64,000 bases of DNA from a virus. The DNA lies in the IMG/VR virus record IMGVR_UViG_3300013102_000005, positions 1 to 64,000 of that record. One strand, written 5' to 3'. Shown here in pieces: positions 50,065 to 58,263 of the stretch. The notes beneath the pieces were generated by a model. The model made no database searches. It worked only from the letters and a program-made list of their open reading frames with translations, and was not told the DNA's origin. How positions within the stretch are numbered: position 1 is the stretch's first letter; each line of letters begins with the position of its first letter. The position numbers and the translations under genes are program-made.

Positions 50065-51900
50065 TAGCAAATCGAACTGAGCGACAGTGGGCTGCACGGG
50101 TGCCGGCACGGCCTTTTCCGGGCGGGGCAGTACCGGGCGGGCAGGTTCAGACGCCGCCACCTCGGGCAACGCCTCGCCCTGGGCCACCAGATAGCGCCGC
50201 GCCAGGTGCTTGAGCTGGTTCTCACCAAGGTCGGCTCGCTCGACCAGATGCTGGCCAGGGTTGCGCACGCCCTCGATCTGCTCACGCTTCACGCCCAGGA
50301 CCTCGCACATGATCGGGTCGGTGCCGTCACTGGAGAGCGGGAAGAACGCTTGCACGGGCCGCTGCTGGCCATCGCGGTGGACTCGGCCAATGTTCTGCTC
50401 GATCACACCTGGCGACCAGTCCAGCTCGGCATGCACTGTGGTCGCGCACACGTGCTGTAGCCCATCGACGCCGGCGCCGGCGCGAACCGAGATCAGCATT
50501 ACCCGTGCCTGGCCAGCCACGAAGGCGTCCTTGGCGGCCTGCTTCTGATTGGGCGACTCGCTGCCCGTGTAGAGCACAGGGCTGTAGGTGGCCAGCGCCT
50601 CCTGGAGGATCGAATAGACCTCCCGGTGCCAGGCGAAGACCAGCACCTGCTCGCCCTGCTCCAGCAGCATGCGGGTGAACTCCGCCACGAAGGGCGCCTT
50701 CGCCACACCGGTGGCCTGGCGCATCAGCCGGTCGAACTCGCCGGCGGCCTGCATATGCTCGCCCCGGTAGCGCTCGTTCGCATCCAGGATCGTCTTGGCC
50801 AACTCCACCGCGTCGGTCTTCACCCGGCGCAGCACGCCCTCGTCGTGCTCGATCTCGTGGGTGATCTTGGTCAGCTCGGGCAGCTCGCGACCGACCTCCT
50901 CGCGGGTGCGGCGTAGCATGATCCCCTCGCGGCGCAGGTACTCGCCGAACATTTCGGCATCAGCCAGGCGGGGCTTGTCGTCGCCATAGTCGCGCACGCA
51001 CCACTCGCGCAGGAACTCGTCCCGGTCGCCCAGGCAGTCCGGCAGGATCACGTCGATGACGTTCCAGAACTCGCCGCCGTAGTTGTAGATGGGGGTCGCG
51101 GACAGGCCCATGCAGTACCGGGCGTGGGCGCGCAGGTGCTTGGCCGCCGTGTAGATCTCGGTGCCGGAGCTGCGCAGCTGCTGGCACTCTTCAAAGACCA
51201 CGTACTGCACCAGCTCGGCCAGCACCTCGGCCCAGCCGCGTAGCTTGTGATAGCTGATCAGGATCACGTCAGGCAGCGTGTCCCAGAGGTCCGTGCGGCG
51301 CTGACGCGGCTGCTTGATCAGCGGGTAGGGCGAACCCTTGTTCACGTGGTGCACGCGCAACCCAGGGCAGAACTCCGCCAGCTTCTCTGGCCAGTGGTTC
51401 GGCAGCGAGGCAGGGTAGACCACCACCGTGGGCAGATTGCCCGCCAGCGCCATCGCGCACATGGCGGTCACGGTCTTGCCCAGGCCGAGATCGTCGGCGA
51501 CCAGCAGGCCGCCCTTGATCATCATCTGGGCGGCCGCATAGGCCTGGTACTGGCGTTCGGGCTTGGCCAGGCTGAATGCGGGCACTTCGCGCCGGCCAGC
51601 CAGGAGATCGGCCAGGTCCTGCTCGGTGCGCACGTGCTCGGCAGCCAGGCGCTCCATGCGATCGCGGGTGGCCAGGTCCATGGTCATTGGATAGCGCTGG
51701 GTGAACCAGAGCAGCTCGCGGCTGTTCTCGGCGCTGGCCAGCAAGGGCAGGGTATTGGCGGCATGCTGCGGCGCGCGGGGGAAGACCCGCTTGAGCCTGG
51801 CGCGAACCTGGGGGTCGGCGGAGACGATCCAGCTGCGGCCGTCGAAGGCGATCGAGCCGAACGCGCGGACAGTGAGGGCCTGGGGTAGGGCTGCGGTCAC
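50062..51900 (-). CDS. SNF2/DEAD-like superfamily 2 helicase
   Basis: This is a 612-residue protein. Motif I DDLGLGKT at 136-143 (SNF2-type), motif II FEECQQ near 236 (D of DExx replaced by E), motif III GLSATP at 265-270, and C-terminal helicase motifs (HREVYSILQEALATYSPVLY; VCATTVHAELDWSPGVIEQN, IGRVHRDGQ). It uses ATP to remodel or translocate on DNA; role in phage replication or recombination is likely. The extreme C-terminus, TVAQFDLL, resembles a bacterial beta-clamp-binding motif (QxxLF type). Confidence 0.85.
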   Translation of the reverse strand: MTAALPQALTVRAFGSIAFDGRSWIVSADPQVRARLKRVFPRAPQHAANTLPLLASAENSRELLWFTQRYPMTMDLATRDRMERLAAEHVRTEQDLADLLAGRREVPAFSLAKPERQYQAYAAAQMMIKGGLLVADDLGLGKTVTAMCAMALAGNLPTVVVYPASLPNHWPEKLAEFCPGLRVHHVNKGSPYPLIKQPRQRRTDLWDTLPDVILISYHKLRGWAEVLAELVQYVVFEECQQLRSSGTEIYTAAKHLRAHARYCMGLSATPIYNYGGEFWNVIDVILPDCLGDRDEFLREWCVRDYGDDKPRLADAEMFGEYLRREGIMLRRTREEVGRELPELTKITHEIEHDEGVLRRVKTDAVELAKTILDANERYRGEHMQAAGEFDRLMRQATGVAKAPFVAEFTRMLLEQGEQVLVFAWHREVYSILQEALATYSPVLYTGSESPNQKQAAKDAFVAGQARVMLISVRAGAGVDGLQHVCATTVHAELDWSPGVIEQNIGRVHRDGQQRPVQAFFPLSSDGTDPIMCEVLGVKREQIEGVRNPGQHLVERADLGENQLKHLARRYLVAQGEALPEVAASEPARPVLPRPEKAVPAPVQPTVAQFDLL

Positions 51901-52451
51901 AATTGCTCTCCTATGGTTGCCCAGCGTCGCCTAGCGGCCTCTCTATCGCGCTCACGCTCCTGGTGCTGACGCTCGATGTCGGCCAGGACCTCTGGCAGGG
52001 CCGCCAGCACGTGGCGCGCCGTGGGCAACCGGCGCAGATAGACTATCTGCTGCTCGACGTAGCCGGTTTCCGGGCATTCCGCGCCCTCGATGAAGGCCAT
52101 GAAATGGCTCTCCACACGATCATGCAGCGAGCACCATGCGGTCTGCTCCGACCATTCGGACTCGTAGCCGCCGCTCATGCAGCCCACCATCACGGTTCCT
52201 GGCCAGGGGCTCAGGTAGTCGCGATTCTGGACGATCATGCCTTCACCCTTGCGGGGCCGGGTATGGATGGCGCCATAGCGAGGCTTTTCGTCCCATCGGT
52301 GGCAGCGCCGGCGGCACCAGTGCTTTCGCTCGTTGATGTAGGTCTGCATTTCGTTATCGCCCTCAGCGAGGAACTGCCCCCGCGTGTCGTCCAGCGCCTC
52401 CAGGAACGGGGCGGCGCGCTTCGACAGCTTCTTGAGGATGCGTAGGTTCAT
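51897..52451 (-). CDS. Hypothetical protein, His/Cys-rich
   Basis: This is a 184-residue protein with WCRRRCHRWDEK and a helical, charged C-terminus. Overlaps the helicase start by 4 nt (ATGA), so it may be a helicase partner. No known family. Confidence 0.55.
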   Translation of the reverse strand: MNLRILKKLSKRAAPFLEALDDTRGQFLAEGDNEMQTYINERKHWCRRRCHRWDEKPRYGAIHTRPRKGEGMIVQNRDYLSPWPGTVMVGCMSGGYESEWSEQTAWCSLHDRVESHFMAFIEGAECPETGYVEQQIVYLRRLPTARHVLAALPEVLADIERQHQERERDREAARRRWATIGEQL

Positions 52452-52666
52452 GGCTCGCAGTGCTCCCGGTACTGGGTCGTGATCCGGCGGGCGATAGCGT
52501 CCAGGCGCTCGGCCATCCCGTAGGTGTCATTGTTGTCGTGGCGCGAGATCACGCCGGAGCGGCTCACGTTGCGGCTGCGCAAGATGCAAGCGGCTAGCTG
52601 GAGTAGCAGCGCCTCTAGTTGGCGGCGGCGCCAGCCGGCATGAGGGATCAAGCGAAGTAGGGTCAT
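52448..52666 (-). CDS. Small basic protein
   Basis: This is a 72-residue protein with a Leu-rich N-terminal helix (GWRRRQLEALLLQLAACILR) and a basic middle. Overlaps neighbours by 4 nt on both sides. Unknown. Confidence 0.55.
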   Translation of the reverse strand: MTLLRLIPHAGWRRRQLEALLLQLAACILRSRNVSRSGVISRHDNNDTYGMAERLDAIARRITTQYREHCEP

Positions 52667-53025
52667 CCCTGTCCCTCCTGGTTGCAGATGCAGACGGCAT
52701 AGCTGTCTTCGGCATCTTCATCATCGACAGCAGCATTGACGGGGCCGATGCTGGCGAGCGCCTTTTTAGTTGCTTCGGGATTGGCCTCGCGCGCAATACG
52801 CACGCCAGCAGCCCACAGATCCACGCCGGTGCCCGAGCCCCACAGCGTTGCCCAGGAGCTCGTGCTCTCGGCATTCTCCTTGGCACTCATCAGGTACTGC
52901 TCTGTGTTGCAGCCAGGGCAAGGATCGCTATGGTCGCGCGGGTCGTATCCGTCTTTGTCGGCATCCCACAGGTAGCCATCGCCTCGGCACTCAACGGTGC
53001 CGCGCTGATAGTCACAGCGGCTCAT
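52663..53025 (-). CDS. Zinc-ribbon-containing protein
   Basis: This is a 120-residue protein: CDYQRGTVECRGDGY and CPGCNTEQYL at the N-terminus form a likely zinc site; the C-terminus is acidic (AVDDEDAEDSYAVCICNQEG). Unknown function. Confidence 0.55.
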   Translation of the reverse strand: MSRCDYQRGTVECRGDGYLWDADKDGYDPRDHSDPCPGCNTEQYLMSAKENAESTSSWATLWGSGTGVDLWAAGVRIAREANPEATKKALASIGPVNAAVDDEDAEDSYAVCICNQEGQG

Positions 53026-53510
53026 GACTTGAGCCCCCCGTGAGCAGCGGTAGGCTGGGGCTTATATCCGCTGTGAATGTCCCCATCGTAGTCAAGGACG
53101 AAAGGCTCTTCCGGCAGCTCACCGATGATGTACCGAACTTTGTCAGCCTCGTAGCGAACACGGTCCGGGTACTCGGATCGAGCAATGGTGATGCACGCAC
53201 CGTCGCCGAGAGGCTCGTTTTTACGGTGCAGGATTGCAGTCCAGTTGGTCCTACCGTTCGATTCAGGCATCGCGCCATACCAAACCGCCAGCGCTACCGG
53301 CTCCGTAGTGGAAGGCTGGGCAATCGCATCCTCGCCGGCCTGGGTCATCATCCACCGTGCCGGGCTGCGCTGGACTCGCGCCAGCAGGCCCAGCTGGGTC
53401 AGCAGGTCGAAGCGGGCGCGCTCCAGGTTCACGTCGTTGTTGTCCTCGACGCACTCCGCAAAGCGGCGCAGGTCCGCAAGGATCTCTTCCATGAAGGGCT
53501 GACTACGCAT
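53022..53510 (-). CDS. Hypothetical protein
   Basis: This is a 162-residue protein; ATG 53510 is used. N-terminal helical domain (FMEEILADLRRFAECVEDNN) and a C-terminal beta half (PLGDGACITIARSEYPDRVR). No family recognised. It overlaps the next gene upstream (53503) by 8 nt. Confidence 0.55.
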   Translation of the reverse strand: MRSQPFMEEILADLRRFAECVEDNNDVNLERARFDLLTQLGLLARVQRSPARWMMTQAGEDAIAQPSTTEPVALAVWYGAMPESNGRTNWTAILHRKNEPLGDGACITIARSEYPDRVRYEADKVRYIIGELPEEPFVLDYDGDIHSGYKPQPTAAHGGLKS

Positions 53511-54111
53511 GGTCGGCACCTCGCACAGCACCCTGGGTTGTGTAGAGCGGGTATTCGCCAGCCGGCAGCGTTGTGTGCAGTCCATTCGGCCACTCGATAC
53601 CCACCTGGGTGCTACGACCCCGAACCTCCACAGTCAGGTGCGCGACAGGCTCTGGGTGGACGAACACGGCGGGCTCGCTATGACTGGCGAGGAGTGCGTC
53701 AATCTCTTCACGCAGCTCGCTGGTGATCGTCCTGCCGACCTGGGTGACGACGCGATCCAGCAGACCCTCAGCCTCAGCTAACCGGCCTTGCAAGGCCGTC
53801 AGCCGCGCATAAGGGTTGGCGCCCAGGAGATCGCAGATGCGCCCTTCGAGATCCTCGACACGGGCCTTCTTTCGATCGCGATCAGCCATCAGCTCAGCCA
53901 GGCGGTCTCGCTCTGCCTTACCAATCTCATAGAAGCGCCAGGCCCAGTGTCCCTCGGGCGGCTCCTGGCCGTCCTGGAAGCCTCGCATCATGGCCCCTAT
54001 GGCCACGTCGATCAGGTCGTCCTTGTAGAGGTTGTCCCCATCGACTCCCAGCCCCTGCTTACGCAGCGCGGTCAGCTGCTCGTTCATAGCTGCTTGGTCG
54101 TTCACGCTCAT
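53503..54111 (-). CDS. Coiled-coil protein
   Basis: This is a 202-residue protein: acidic N-terminal half, a coiled coil (LMADRDRKKARVEDLEGRIC; LQGRLAEAEGLLDRVVTQVG) and a beta-like C-terminus. ATG 54111 has AAGGA at good spacing. Unknown. Confidence 0.55.
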   Translation of the reverse strand: MSVNDQAAMNEQLTALRKQGLGVDGDNLYKDDLIDVAIGAMMRGFQDGQEPPEGHWAWRFYEIGKAERDRLAELMADRDRKKARVEDLEGRICDLLGANPYARLTALQGRLAEAEGLLDRVVTQVGRTITSELREEIDALLASHSEPAVFVHPEPVAHLTVEVRGRSTQVGIEWPNGLHTTLPAGEYPLYTTQGAVRGADHA

Positions 54112-54134
54112 GATCATTCCTTCGTTCAGGTGGA

Positions 54135-54392
54135 TTAGCGGGTAACGCCGTGGGCGCGGTACTGCGCTATGACGCCGTCCAGTACGTCACTAGGGCCGAA
54201 CTCTGCGATGTTGTTCCGGCAATCCTTGGGAGTCATCCAAAGCCAGTTGACCTGCTCACCGCCCAGGAAGATGGCCACCTTGGCTGCTGCGGCCCCGCGC
54301 ATCATGCGCTGGGTGTTGAACTCGATCAGCGTGAAAGTCACGGTGTCGCCGGAATGGCCAGGCGCGGGTGCAACTTGGTCTGCGGTACTCAT
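54135..54392 (-). CDS. Small hypothetical protein
   Basis: This is an 85-residue protein with DTVTFTLIEFNTQRMMRGAA and NWLWMTPKDCRNNIAEF. ATG 54392 has AGGAC at 7 nt spacing. No family. Confidence 0.55.
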   Translation of the reverse strand: MSTADQVAPAPGHSGDTVTFTLIEFNTQRMMRGAAAAKVAIFLGGEQVNWLWMTPKDCRNNIAEFGPSDVLDGVIAQYRAHGVTR

Positions 54393-54401
54393 CGTCATGT
54401 C

Positions 54402-54899
54402 CTACTGGATGGGGAAGGGAATCAGCGGTGTGGAGTAGCCCAACATCAGGGGGTGAGCAGGATCGCCTCCCTTGGTGAGCCCAAAGGTGAGAACCGGTTT
54501 GCCGGTGGCCAGTAGCATGGCCAGCACGGTCGCGAGGCGCGCATGCAGCTCAAGGGGAAGCTTTCCCCTGGCGCCCCAGCAGGGCACCAGCACGTCCGCC
54601 GCTGCGGCGATGGCAGCCAGGTGCTGATCGTTTTCAGGCCCCACCGGATCGACAGCTAGTGCCAGGGCGCCAACGTCGGTCGCGCGGTAGGCGAAGGCAT
54701 TACCTACCAGGAAGCGGCTGGAGCCATAGATCCGCGAAAAGCCCCGCCACTTGCGCACGGTGGCATCGTCCATTTCGGCGTCGGCCGTGGAGGGGTTCAC
54801 CCCGAAATAGGCGATGACCTCGCCACCGAGCGGCAGGTCGTGCACATCACGCTCAAGGCGATAGCGGTAGGTGGCGCAGGGACTGAGGACCGCGCTCAT
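54402..54899 (-). CDS. DUF1643-family protein
   Basis: This is a 165-residue protein. FGVNPSTADAEMDDATVRKW, then GNAFAYRATDVGALALAVDP, is a clear DUF1643 match (the NPSTAD motif). DUF1643 occurs in phages and bacteria; biochemistry unknown. ATGA coupling to the next gene. Confidence 0.85.
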   Translation of the reverse strand: MSAVLSPCATYRYRLERDVHDLPLGGEVIAYFGVNPSTADAEMDDATVRKWRGFSRIYGSSRFLVGNAFAYRATDVGALALAVDPVGPENDQHLAAIAAAADVLVPCWGARGKLPLELHARLATVLAMLLATGKPVLTFGLTKGGDPAHPLMLGYSTPLIPFPIQ

Positions 54900-55174
54900 C
54901 GACGGCCTCGCTTGCCAGGGCCACGACCGTGAGCCATCCAGCCGGCGTCGGCGACTTCATTGCCCAGCTCGGCGATCAGCTCGTCTATGCGGTCGCCGAT
55001 TGCCGGGACGAGGTCACTAACCGTTGCGCTCGGGATCACGAGGCTGTGGGTCGTCTTTTCACCGGAAGGCAGCTGAACCCAGACGGTGACGTCCCAGCGA
55101 CTGGGGCGCGGCGAGGGGGTGCCTTTGACCGTCGCGACTGAACGCCCGACGTGATGGGAGACGGTGCAGGTCAT
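54896..55174 (-). CDS. Small hypothetical protein
   Basis: This is a 92-residue protein: beta-rich N-terminal part (CTVSHHVGRSVATVKG, WDVTVWVQLPSGEKTTHSLV) and a basic end GRGPGKRGRR. ATG 55174 overlaps the upstream stop (ATGA). Unknown. Confidence 0.55.
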   Translation of the reverse strand: MTCTVSHHVGRSVATVKGTPSPRPSRWDVTVWVQLPSGEKTTHSLVIPSATVSDLVPAIGDRIDELIAELGNEVADAGWMAHGRGPGKRGRR

Positions 55175-55563
55175 GCGGCACCTCGCGCCCAGCGGCGGGC
55201 GTTGTATGGGTCGGGCTTGAACTCCAGGGCGACGCCCCGAACGGCCAGCGCCTTGACCAGCGCGCAACCGTCGCCGTAGCCAATCACCTTGGCCACCTGG
55301 ATGAGGGTGTGAGTGGGCGCCAGTCGGCGGGCGGTGGTCACGACAGTCTCGCCACTGGTGCGAACCCAGTTCTGCGCCACCCAGCGGCTGGAGAAAGGGG
55401 ATTGATCGCCCAGGCGATGGATATAGGCGCGCAGCGCCTCACGGCCGACGCCCATGATCTCGGCGCACTGGCGGATGCTGTGGCCCCGCTTGGCGAGCAG
55501 CACCAGCTGCGGGTAGCTGACAGGGGGCGTGGCGCCAGGGCGGCGCGGAATGCTGGTGCTCAT
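55171..55563 (-). CDS. HTH-like DNA-binding protein
   Basis: This is a 130-residue protein: residues 18-50 (YPQLVLLAKRGHSIRQCAEI, GVGREALRAYIHRLG) form a helix-turn-helix and a second helix pair follows (LIQVAKVIGYGDGCALVKAL). Basic C-terminus. Could be a transcription factor; downstream of the PD-(D/E)XK gene in the same unit would be unusual for a nuclease partner. Confidence 0.55.
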   Translation of the reverse strand: MSTSIPRRPGATPPVSYPQLVLLAKRGHSIRQCAEIMGVGREALRAYIHRLGDQSPFSSRWVAQNWVRTSGETVVTTARRLAPTHTLIQVAKVIGYGDGCALVKALAVRGVALEFKPDPYNARRWARGAA

Positions 55564-55985
55564 AGCGCCTGGCGCTCCAGCCGGCACATGCGCAGGGCTC
55601 CGGCCAGGTAGGCGGGCAGCTCGTGGATGCCCTCCAGCGCCCAGGTGGGCGTGCCGGCCAGCAGAACACCGGACACCTGCGGCAGCTTGAGATACCGATG
55701 TACCTGGCGCAGCGCCTGGGCCAGCGAGCCGTCTACCTTGACCTCGATCACCAGGCCGGACTCTTCCAGGAAGAAGTCGGCGCGGTTCTGCGCGTCCAGG
55801 ATGTGCTCGTGCCGATAGGCGACCTGGTAGGTACTCAGCACGTCGGCGAGCCGCTCGTGGAGCTGCTGCTCACTGCCGTAGCGGTAGCGGTACTGAGTGA
55901 GAATCCGCGCGATCAGCAGCAGGGCGCCCGAAACATCCGGCTTCTGCTGCTCGACATCGCAGGCGGTAGGCAAAGGGAGAGGCAT
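55560..55985 (-). CDS. PD-(D/E)XK nuclease-like protein
   Basis: This is a 141-residue protein. RHEHILDAQNRADFFLEESG, then LVIEVKVDG, gives the D...E-x-K catalytic pattern with a downstream Q-helix (ALRQVHRYLKL). The compact size fits a small phage nuclease (repair, resolvase-like or restriction-like). ATG 55985; its leader carries operators at 56049 and 56071. Confidence 0.7.
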   Translation of the reverse strand: MPLPLPTACDVEQQKPDVSGALLLIARILTQYRYRYGSEQQLHERLADVLSTYQVAYRHEHILDAQNRADFFLEESGLVIEVKVDGSLAQALRQVHRYLKLPQVSGVLLAGTPTWALEGIHELPAYLAGALRMCRLERQAL

Positions 55986-56048
55986 TGTAGGCACCCGAAA
56001 GACGAAGAAACTTCGGTAAAACGCCAGGGTTTGGCCGAAGTATTTTCG

Positions 56049-56060
56049 CATCAGGTGATA
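56049..56060. promoter_or_regulatory. Operator CATCAGGTGATA
   Basis: One mismatch (first T is C). Exactly 22 bp from the partner at 56071; identical copy at 47225. Confidence 0.6.
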
Positions 56061-56070
56061 CAGTTAACAA

Positions 56071-56082
56071 TAGCAGATGCTA
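56071..56082. promoter_or_regulatory. Operator TAGCAGATGCTA
   Basis: A perfect palindrome with the same flanks (TTGTAG...CTATTG on the minus strand) as copies at 47247 and 49942. Confidence 0.65.
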
Positions 56083-56239
56083 CAATTTTAGGGCTTCCTT
56101 TCCCATCCTGCTGGCCCGTGCGTCGGGATCCTGAACGGTCAGACGCCAGCAACGGCGGCCTATTGCGCGATCTACCCCCTACCCGCTACCCATGCACAGG
56201 GTGATAGCCGTTTGCTGCGCCTACGGGCCGCTCCGTTCG

Positions 56240-57166
56240 CTACAGGTTGCGCCGAGGGGCAGCGGCACCGGTGAATTTAGCCCGGTTGGCCTCCGCCTGC
56301 TTCATCGAACGCTCATACAGGGCATCCAGCTCGGCCGCGCTCACCAGATTGACCACGGTCTCCTGGCGCTCGTCGTACAGGCGCAGAATCTTCATCAGGG
56401 TCTCACGGGCCCGTTCCTGGTTGTGCACCATCAGCTCCAGACCTTCCTTGGTGCGCTTCACGCCGGCATACAGTGCCTGAGCGGACGGAGACAGGTTGCG
56501 CGTGTCCTTGAACACCTCGCGCTCGATGCCTTCGCCGTAGCACTCCGGGCAGCTCTCGACCGGCTCCTTGCGTGGATCGTAGCCCGTCCCGCCCTCGGGA
56601 TCGGGTTCGGGCGGTAGGTCAGCGTCGCTGGCGTCAGGGTTGCGCTCCAGGGCCTTGCGCAGGTCCTCCTCCCACTTGCGCTGCCGGTTGCGCCACTCGC
56701 CTGGCTTGTACTGATACAGGTGATCCTCCCCGTAGCAGAAGCGGCAGCACTCCCGGCGCATCTCCATGAGTTCGTTCGGGTCAGCGAACGCAACGGCCAC
56801 CAGCTGCTCTAGCACGCGCGTCTGGAGGTCTTCGCTCTTCTCGAACAGGACCTTGATGCGTAGCGCCATCAGCGCCCGGACCTTAGCGGAATTTAGCAGG
56901 CGATGCGCACTCGCACATGCCCCGCCGGTGCTCTGGACGTTGTAGACCGCCATGTAGGCCTTGGTCTGGTTGTAGGTCCGCAGGTACTCATCCACGAACT
57001 GGACGTGTTGCGGATCCATGCCAGAGACCAGCTCATCCTCAGCGGACAGCTTGGGATCGAGCACCACGGGAGCAGGCGCCTCCTCCTTGGCCGTAGCCTT
57101 GGATCGAGGAGGACGCTTGGGCTTGGCCTTGGGAGCTGGCTTATCCGCCTTGGGCTTGGGAGCCAT
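56240..57166 (-). CDS. terS: Terminase small subunit with a DnaJ-type zinc motif
   Basis: This is a 308-residue protein. Basic Pro/Lys-rich N-terminus (1-30), then DPQHVQFVDEYLRTYNQTKA...ASAHRLLNSAKVRAL, the helix-turn-helix of terminase small subunits that bind pac DNA. An insert has CRFCYGED (around 145) and CPECYGEG (around 215), CxxCxGxG half-motifs as in DnaJ zinc domains. The C-terminus is a coiled coil with TerL-contact-like helices. Unlinked to terL (22 kb away). ATG 57166 is used. Confidence 0.8.
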   Translation of the reverse strand: MAPKPKADKPAPKAKPKRPPRSKATAKEEAPAPVVLDPKLSAEDELVSGMDPQHVQFVDEYLRTYNQTKAYMAVYNVQSTGGACASAHRLLNSAKVRALMALRIKVLFEKSEDLQTRVLEQLVAVAFADPNELMEMRRECCRFCYGEDHLYQYKPGEWRNRQRKWEEDLRKALERNPDASDADLPPEPDPEGGTGYDPRKEPVESCPECYGEGIEREVFKDTRNLSPSAQALYAGVKRTKEGLELMVHNQERARETLMKILRLYDERQETVVNLVSAAELDALYERSMKQAEANRAKFTGAAAPRRNL

Positions 57167-57322
57167 AGGGAGAACCTTGCAGGAATGAGAGGAACACGAC
57201 CACGGAGCGCCCTGCTGATCGAGCAATGGGAACCGTAGGCGATGCGGGGTATCGAGCCTTGCCGACTAGGGCAGGTATGTGAGCACCAGGGTATGAGGTG
57301 CTACGGGACGAAGCGGAGGGGG

Positions 57323-57330
57323 CTTTCCGA
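57323..57330 (-). promoter_or_regulatory. Late-type element TCGGAAAG
   Basis: Minus-strand TCGGAAAG lies just past the stop of the 57356 gene and about 157 bp upstream of the TerS ATG at 57166. A 6-bp hairpin (AGCACC...GGTGCT, 57282-57302) sits between. Confidence 0.35.
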
Positions 57331-57355
57331 AAGGGATCGCCCTATAGGGGTGGTA

Positions 57356-57892
57356 TTACCGGTGACGCTTGGACAGGTAGGGATTGGGGAGGCGGTAGAC
57401 GGCGCGCTCGACCAGGCCGGCCCAGAACAGGGTGGCGGCACTCAGGGACACGGAGAGGCTGTAGGCACCGGCCAGGGCGGCAGTGCAGGCCTCATGACCG
57501 GTTACCGCTGTCAGGCCGAAGTAGACCAGGGCGGCGCAAGCATACAGGGCGCGACGGGCCCAGCGCTTCCAGCGTACCGACATGCCGAGGCGGTTGCGCA
57601 GCTCGATGACGTCGCCCTCCCGCATGGTCATGCGCATATTGCCGCCGGCGGTGACCTTCACGCCCTTGTAGAGGAAGGCAGTACCCTCCCGTAGCTGGAT
57701 GTCCACAAGGGTGTGCGGCTGTACGGCCATATCGGCCCGGCGGGTGGTCAGCCAGGCGCGCAGGCGGTTGGGGCGAGGTGGCAGCTTGCGGCTCTCTTCG
57801 GCCTCACGGCAACCCAGGCACCAGATCAGGTGGCCACCGATCTCGTCGTAGCGGCACTCGCAGGTCTGGGGGATACGAGGCTCACACGTCAT
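57356..57892 (-). CDS. Membrane protein with N-terminal Cys motifs
   Basis: This is a 178-residue protein. N-terminal CECRYDEIGGHLIWCLGC may bind metal; a soluble beta part (LREGTAFLYKGVKVTAGGNM) precedes two hydrophobic segments (ALYACAALVYFGLTAV; LSVSLSAATLFWAGL). Probably inner-membrane. Unknown; a holin role is possible but unsupported. Confidence 0.6.
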   Translation of the reverse strand: MTCEPRIPQTCECRYDEIGGHLIWCLGCREAEESRKLPPRPNRLRAWLTTRRADMAVQPHTLVDIQLREGTAFLYKGVKVTAGGNMRMTMREGDVIELRNRLGMSVRWKRWARRALYACAALVYFGLTAVTGHEACTAALAGAYSLSVSLSAATLFWAGLVERAVYRLPNPYLSKRHR

Positions 57893-57980
57893 ACGTCACC
57901 TGGGTGATGGGTGAAACCATGGAAGAAAAACGCATGCTGGACCTCGGTAACGGTTGAATGGGTCCCGGTTACTCCATCCG

Positions 57981-58119
57981 GGGCGCTCTGGTAGCGGCTT
58001 CGAGGGCACGCTGTGCGCAGCAAGCGACTTGCGGTCGCGGCGCCCGATACCCTGGGCGCGTGGTGCAGGTGGCCGGTGCCGTCTCTCCGGCTTGTTGCTC
58101 GTCCCGCTATGGGAGCAAC
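57981..58119 (-). ncRNA. Structured RNA region in a 370-bp gap without a gene
   Basis: GGGCGC (57981-57986) pairs with GCGCCC (58040-58045) and encloses hairpins GCTG/CAGC (58010-58021) and GCGAC/GTCGC (58024-58038), a multi-branch junction. A separate 7-bp hairpin GTTGCTC/GAGCAAC lies at 58094-58119. No open frame fits the gap. It is not a standard tRNA. May be a leader of the 57892 gene or an independent RNA. Confidence 0.35.
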
Positions 58120-58161
58120 CCCAGGCGGCGGGTTTCAGTGCGCATCGGCCTGCGCATTCAC

Positions 58162-58238
58162 CTGCATCGGTAGAACGTCCTGCCAGGGCTCACCAGGAAA
58201 AGGTGCGGGCCCTGGCAGGGCGCTCTCCCATGCAGCCC
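58162..58238 (-). ncRNA. Leader RNA element 1 of a three-copy family
   Basis: The minus strand starts GGGCTGCATGGGAGAGCGCC and closes with ATGCAG (pairing CTGCAT). Inside is a strong hairpin, CCTGCCAGGGC with GCCCTGGCAGG (58179-58189 / 58209-58219), extended by CACC/GGTG. It shares the (C/G)TG(C/T)AT-SGGWGAG start with elements 2 and 3. It follows the stop of the alpha-CTD-like gene and precedes the 57892 gene. Confidence 0.45.
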
Positions 58239-58263
58239 ACACTGCCGTGGGTGCAATCGGGGG

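Noticed and set aside
57981-58045. Possible tRNA cloverleaf
   Set aside because: No T-loop consensus and no valid anticodon arm; kept only as a structured region.
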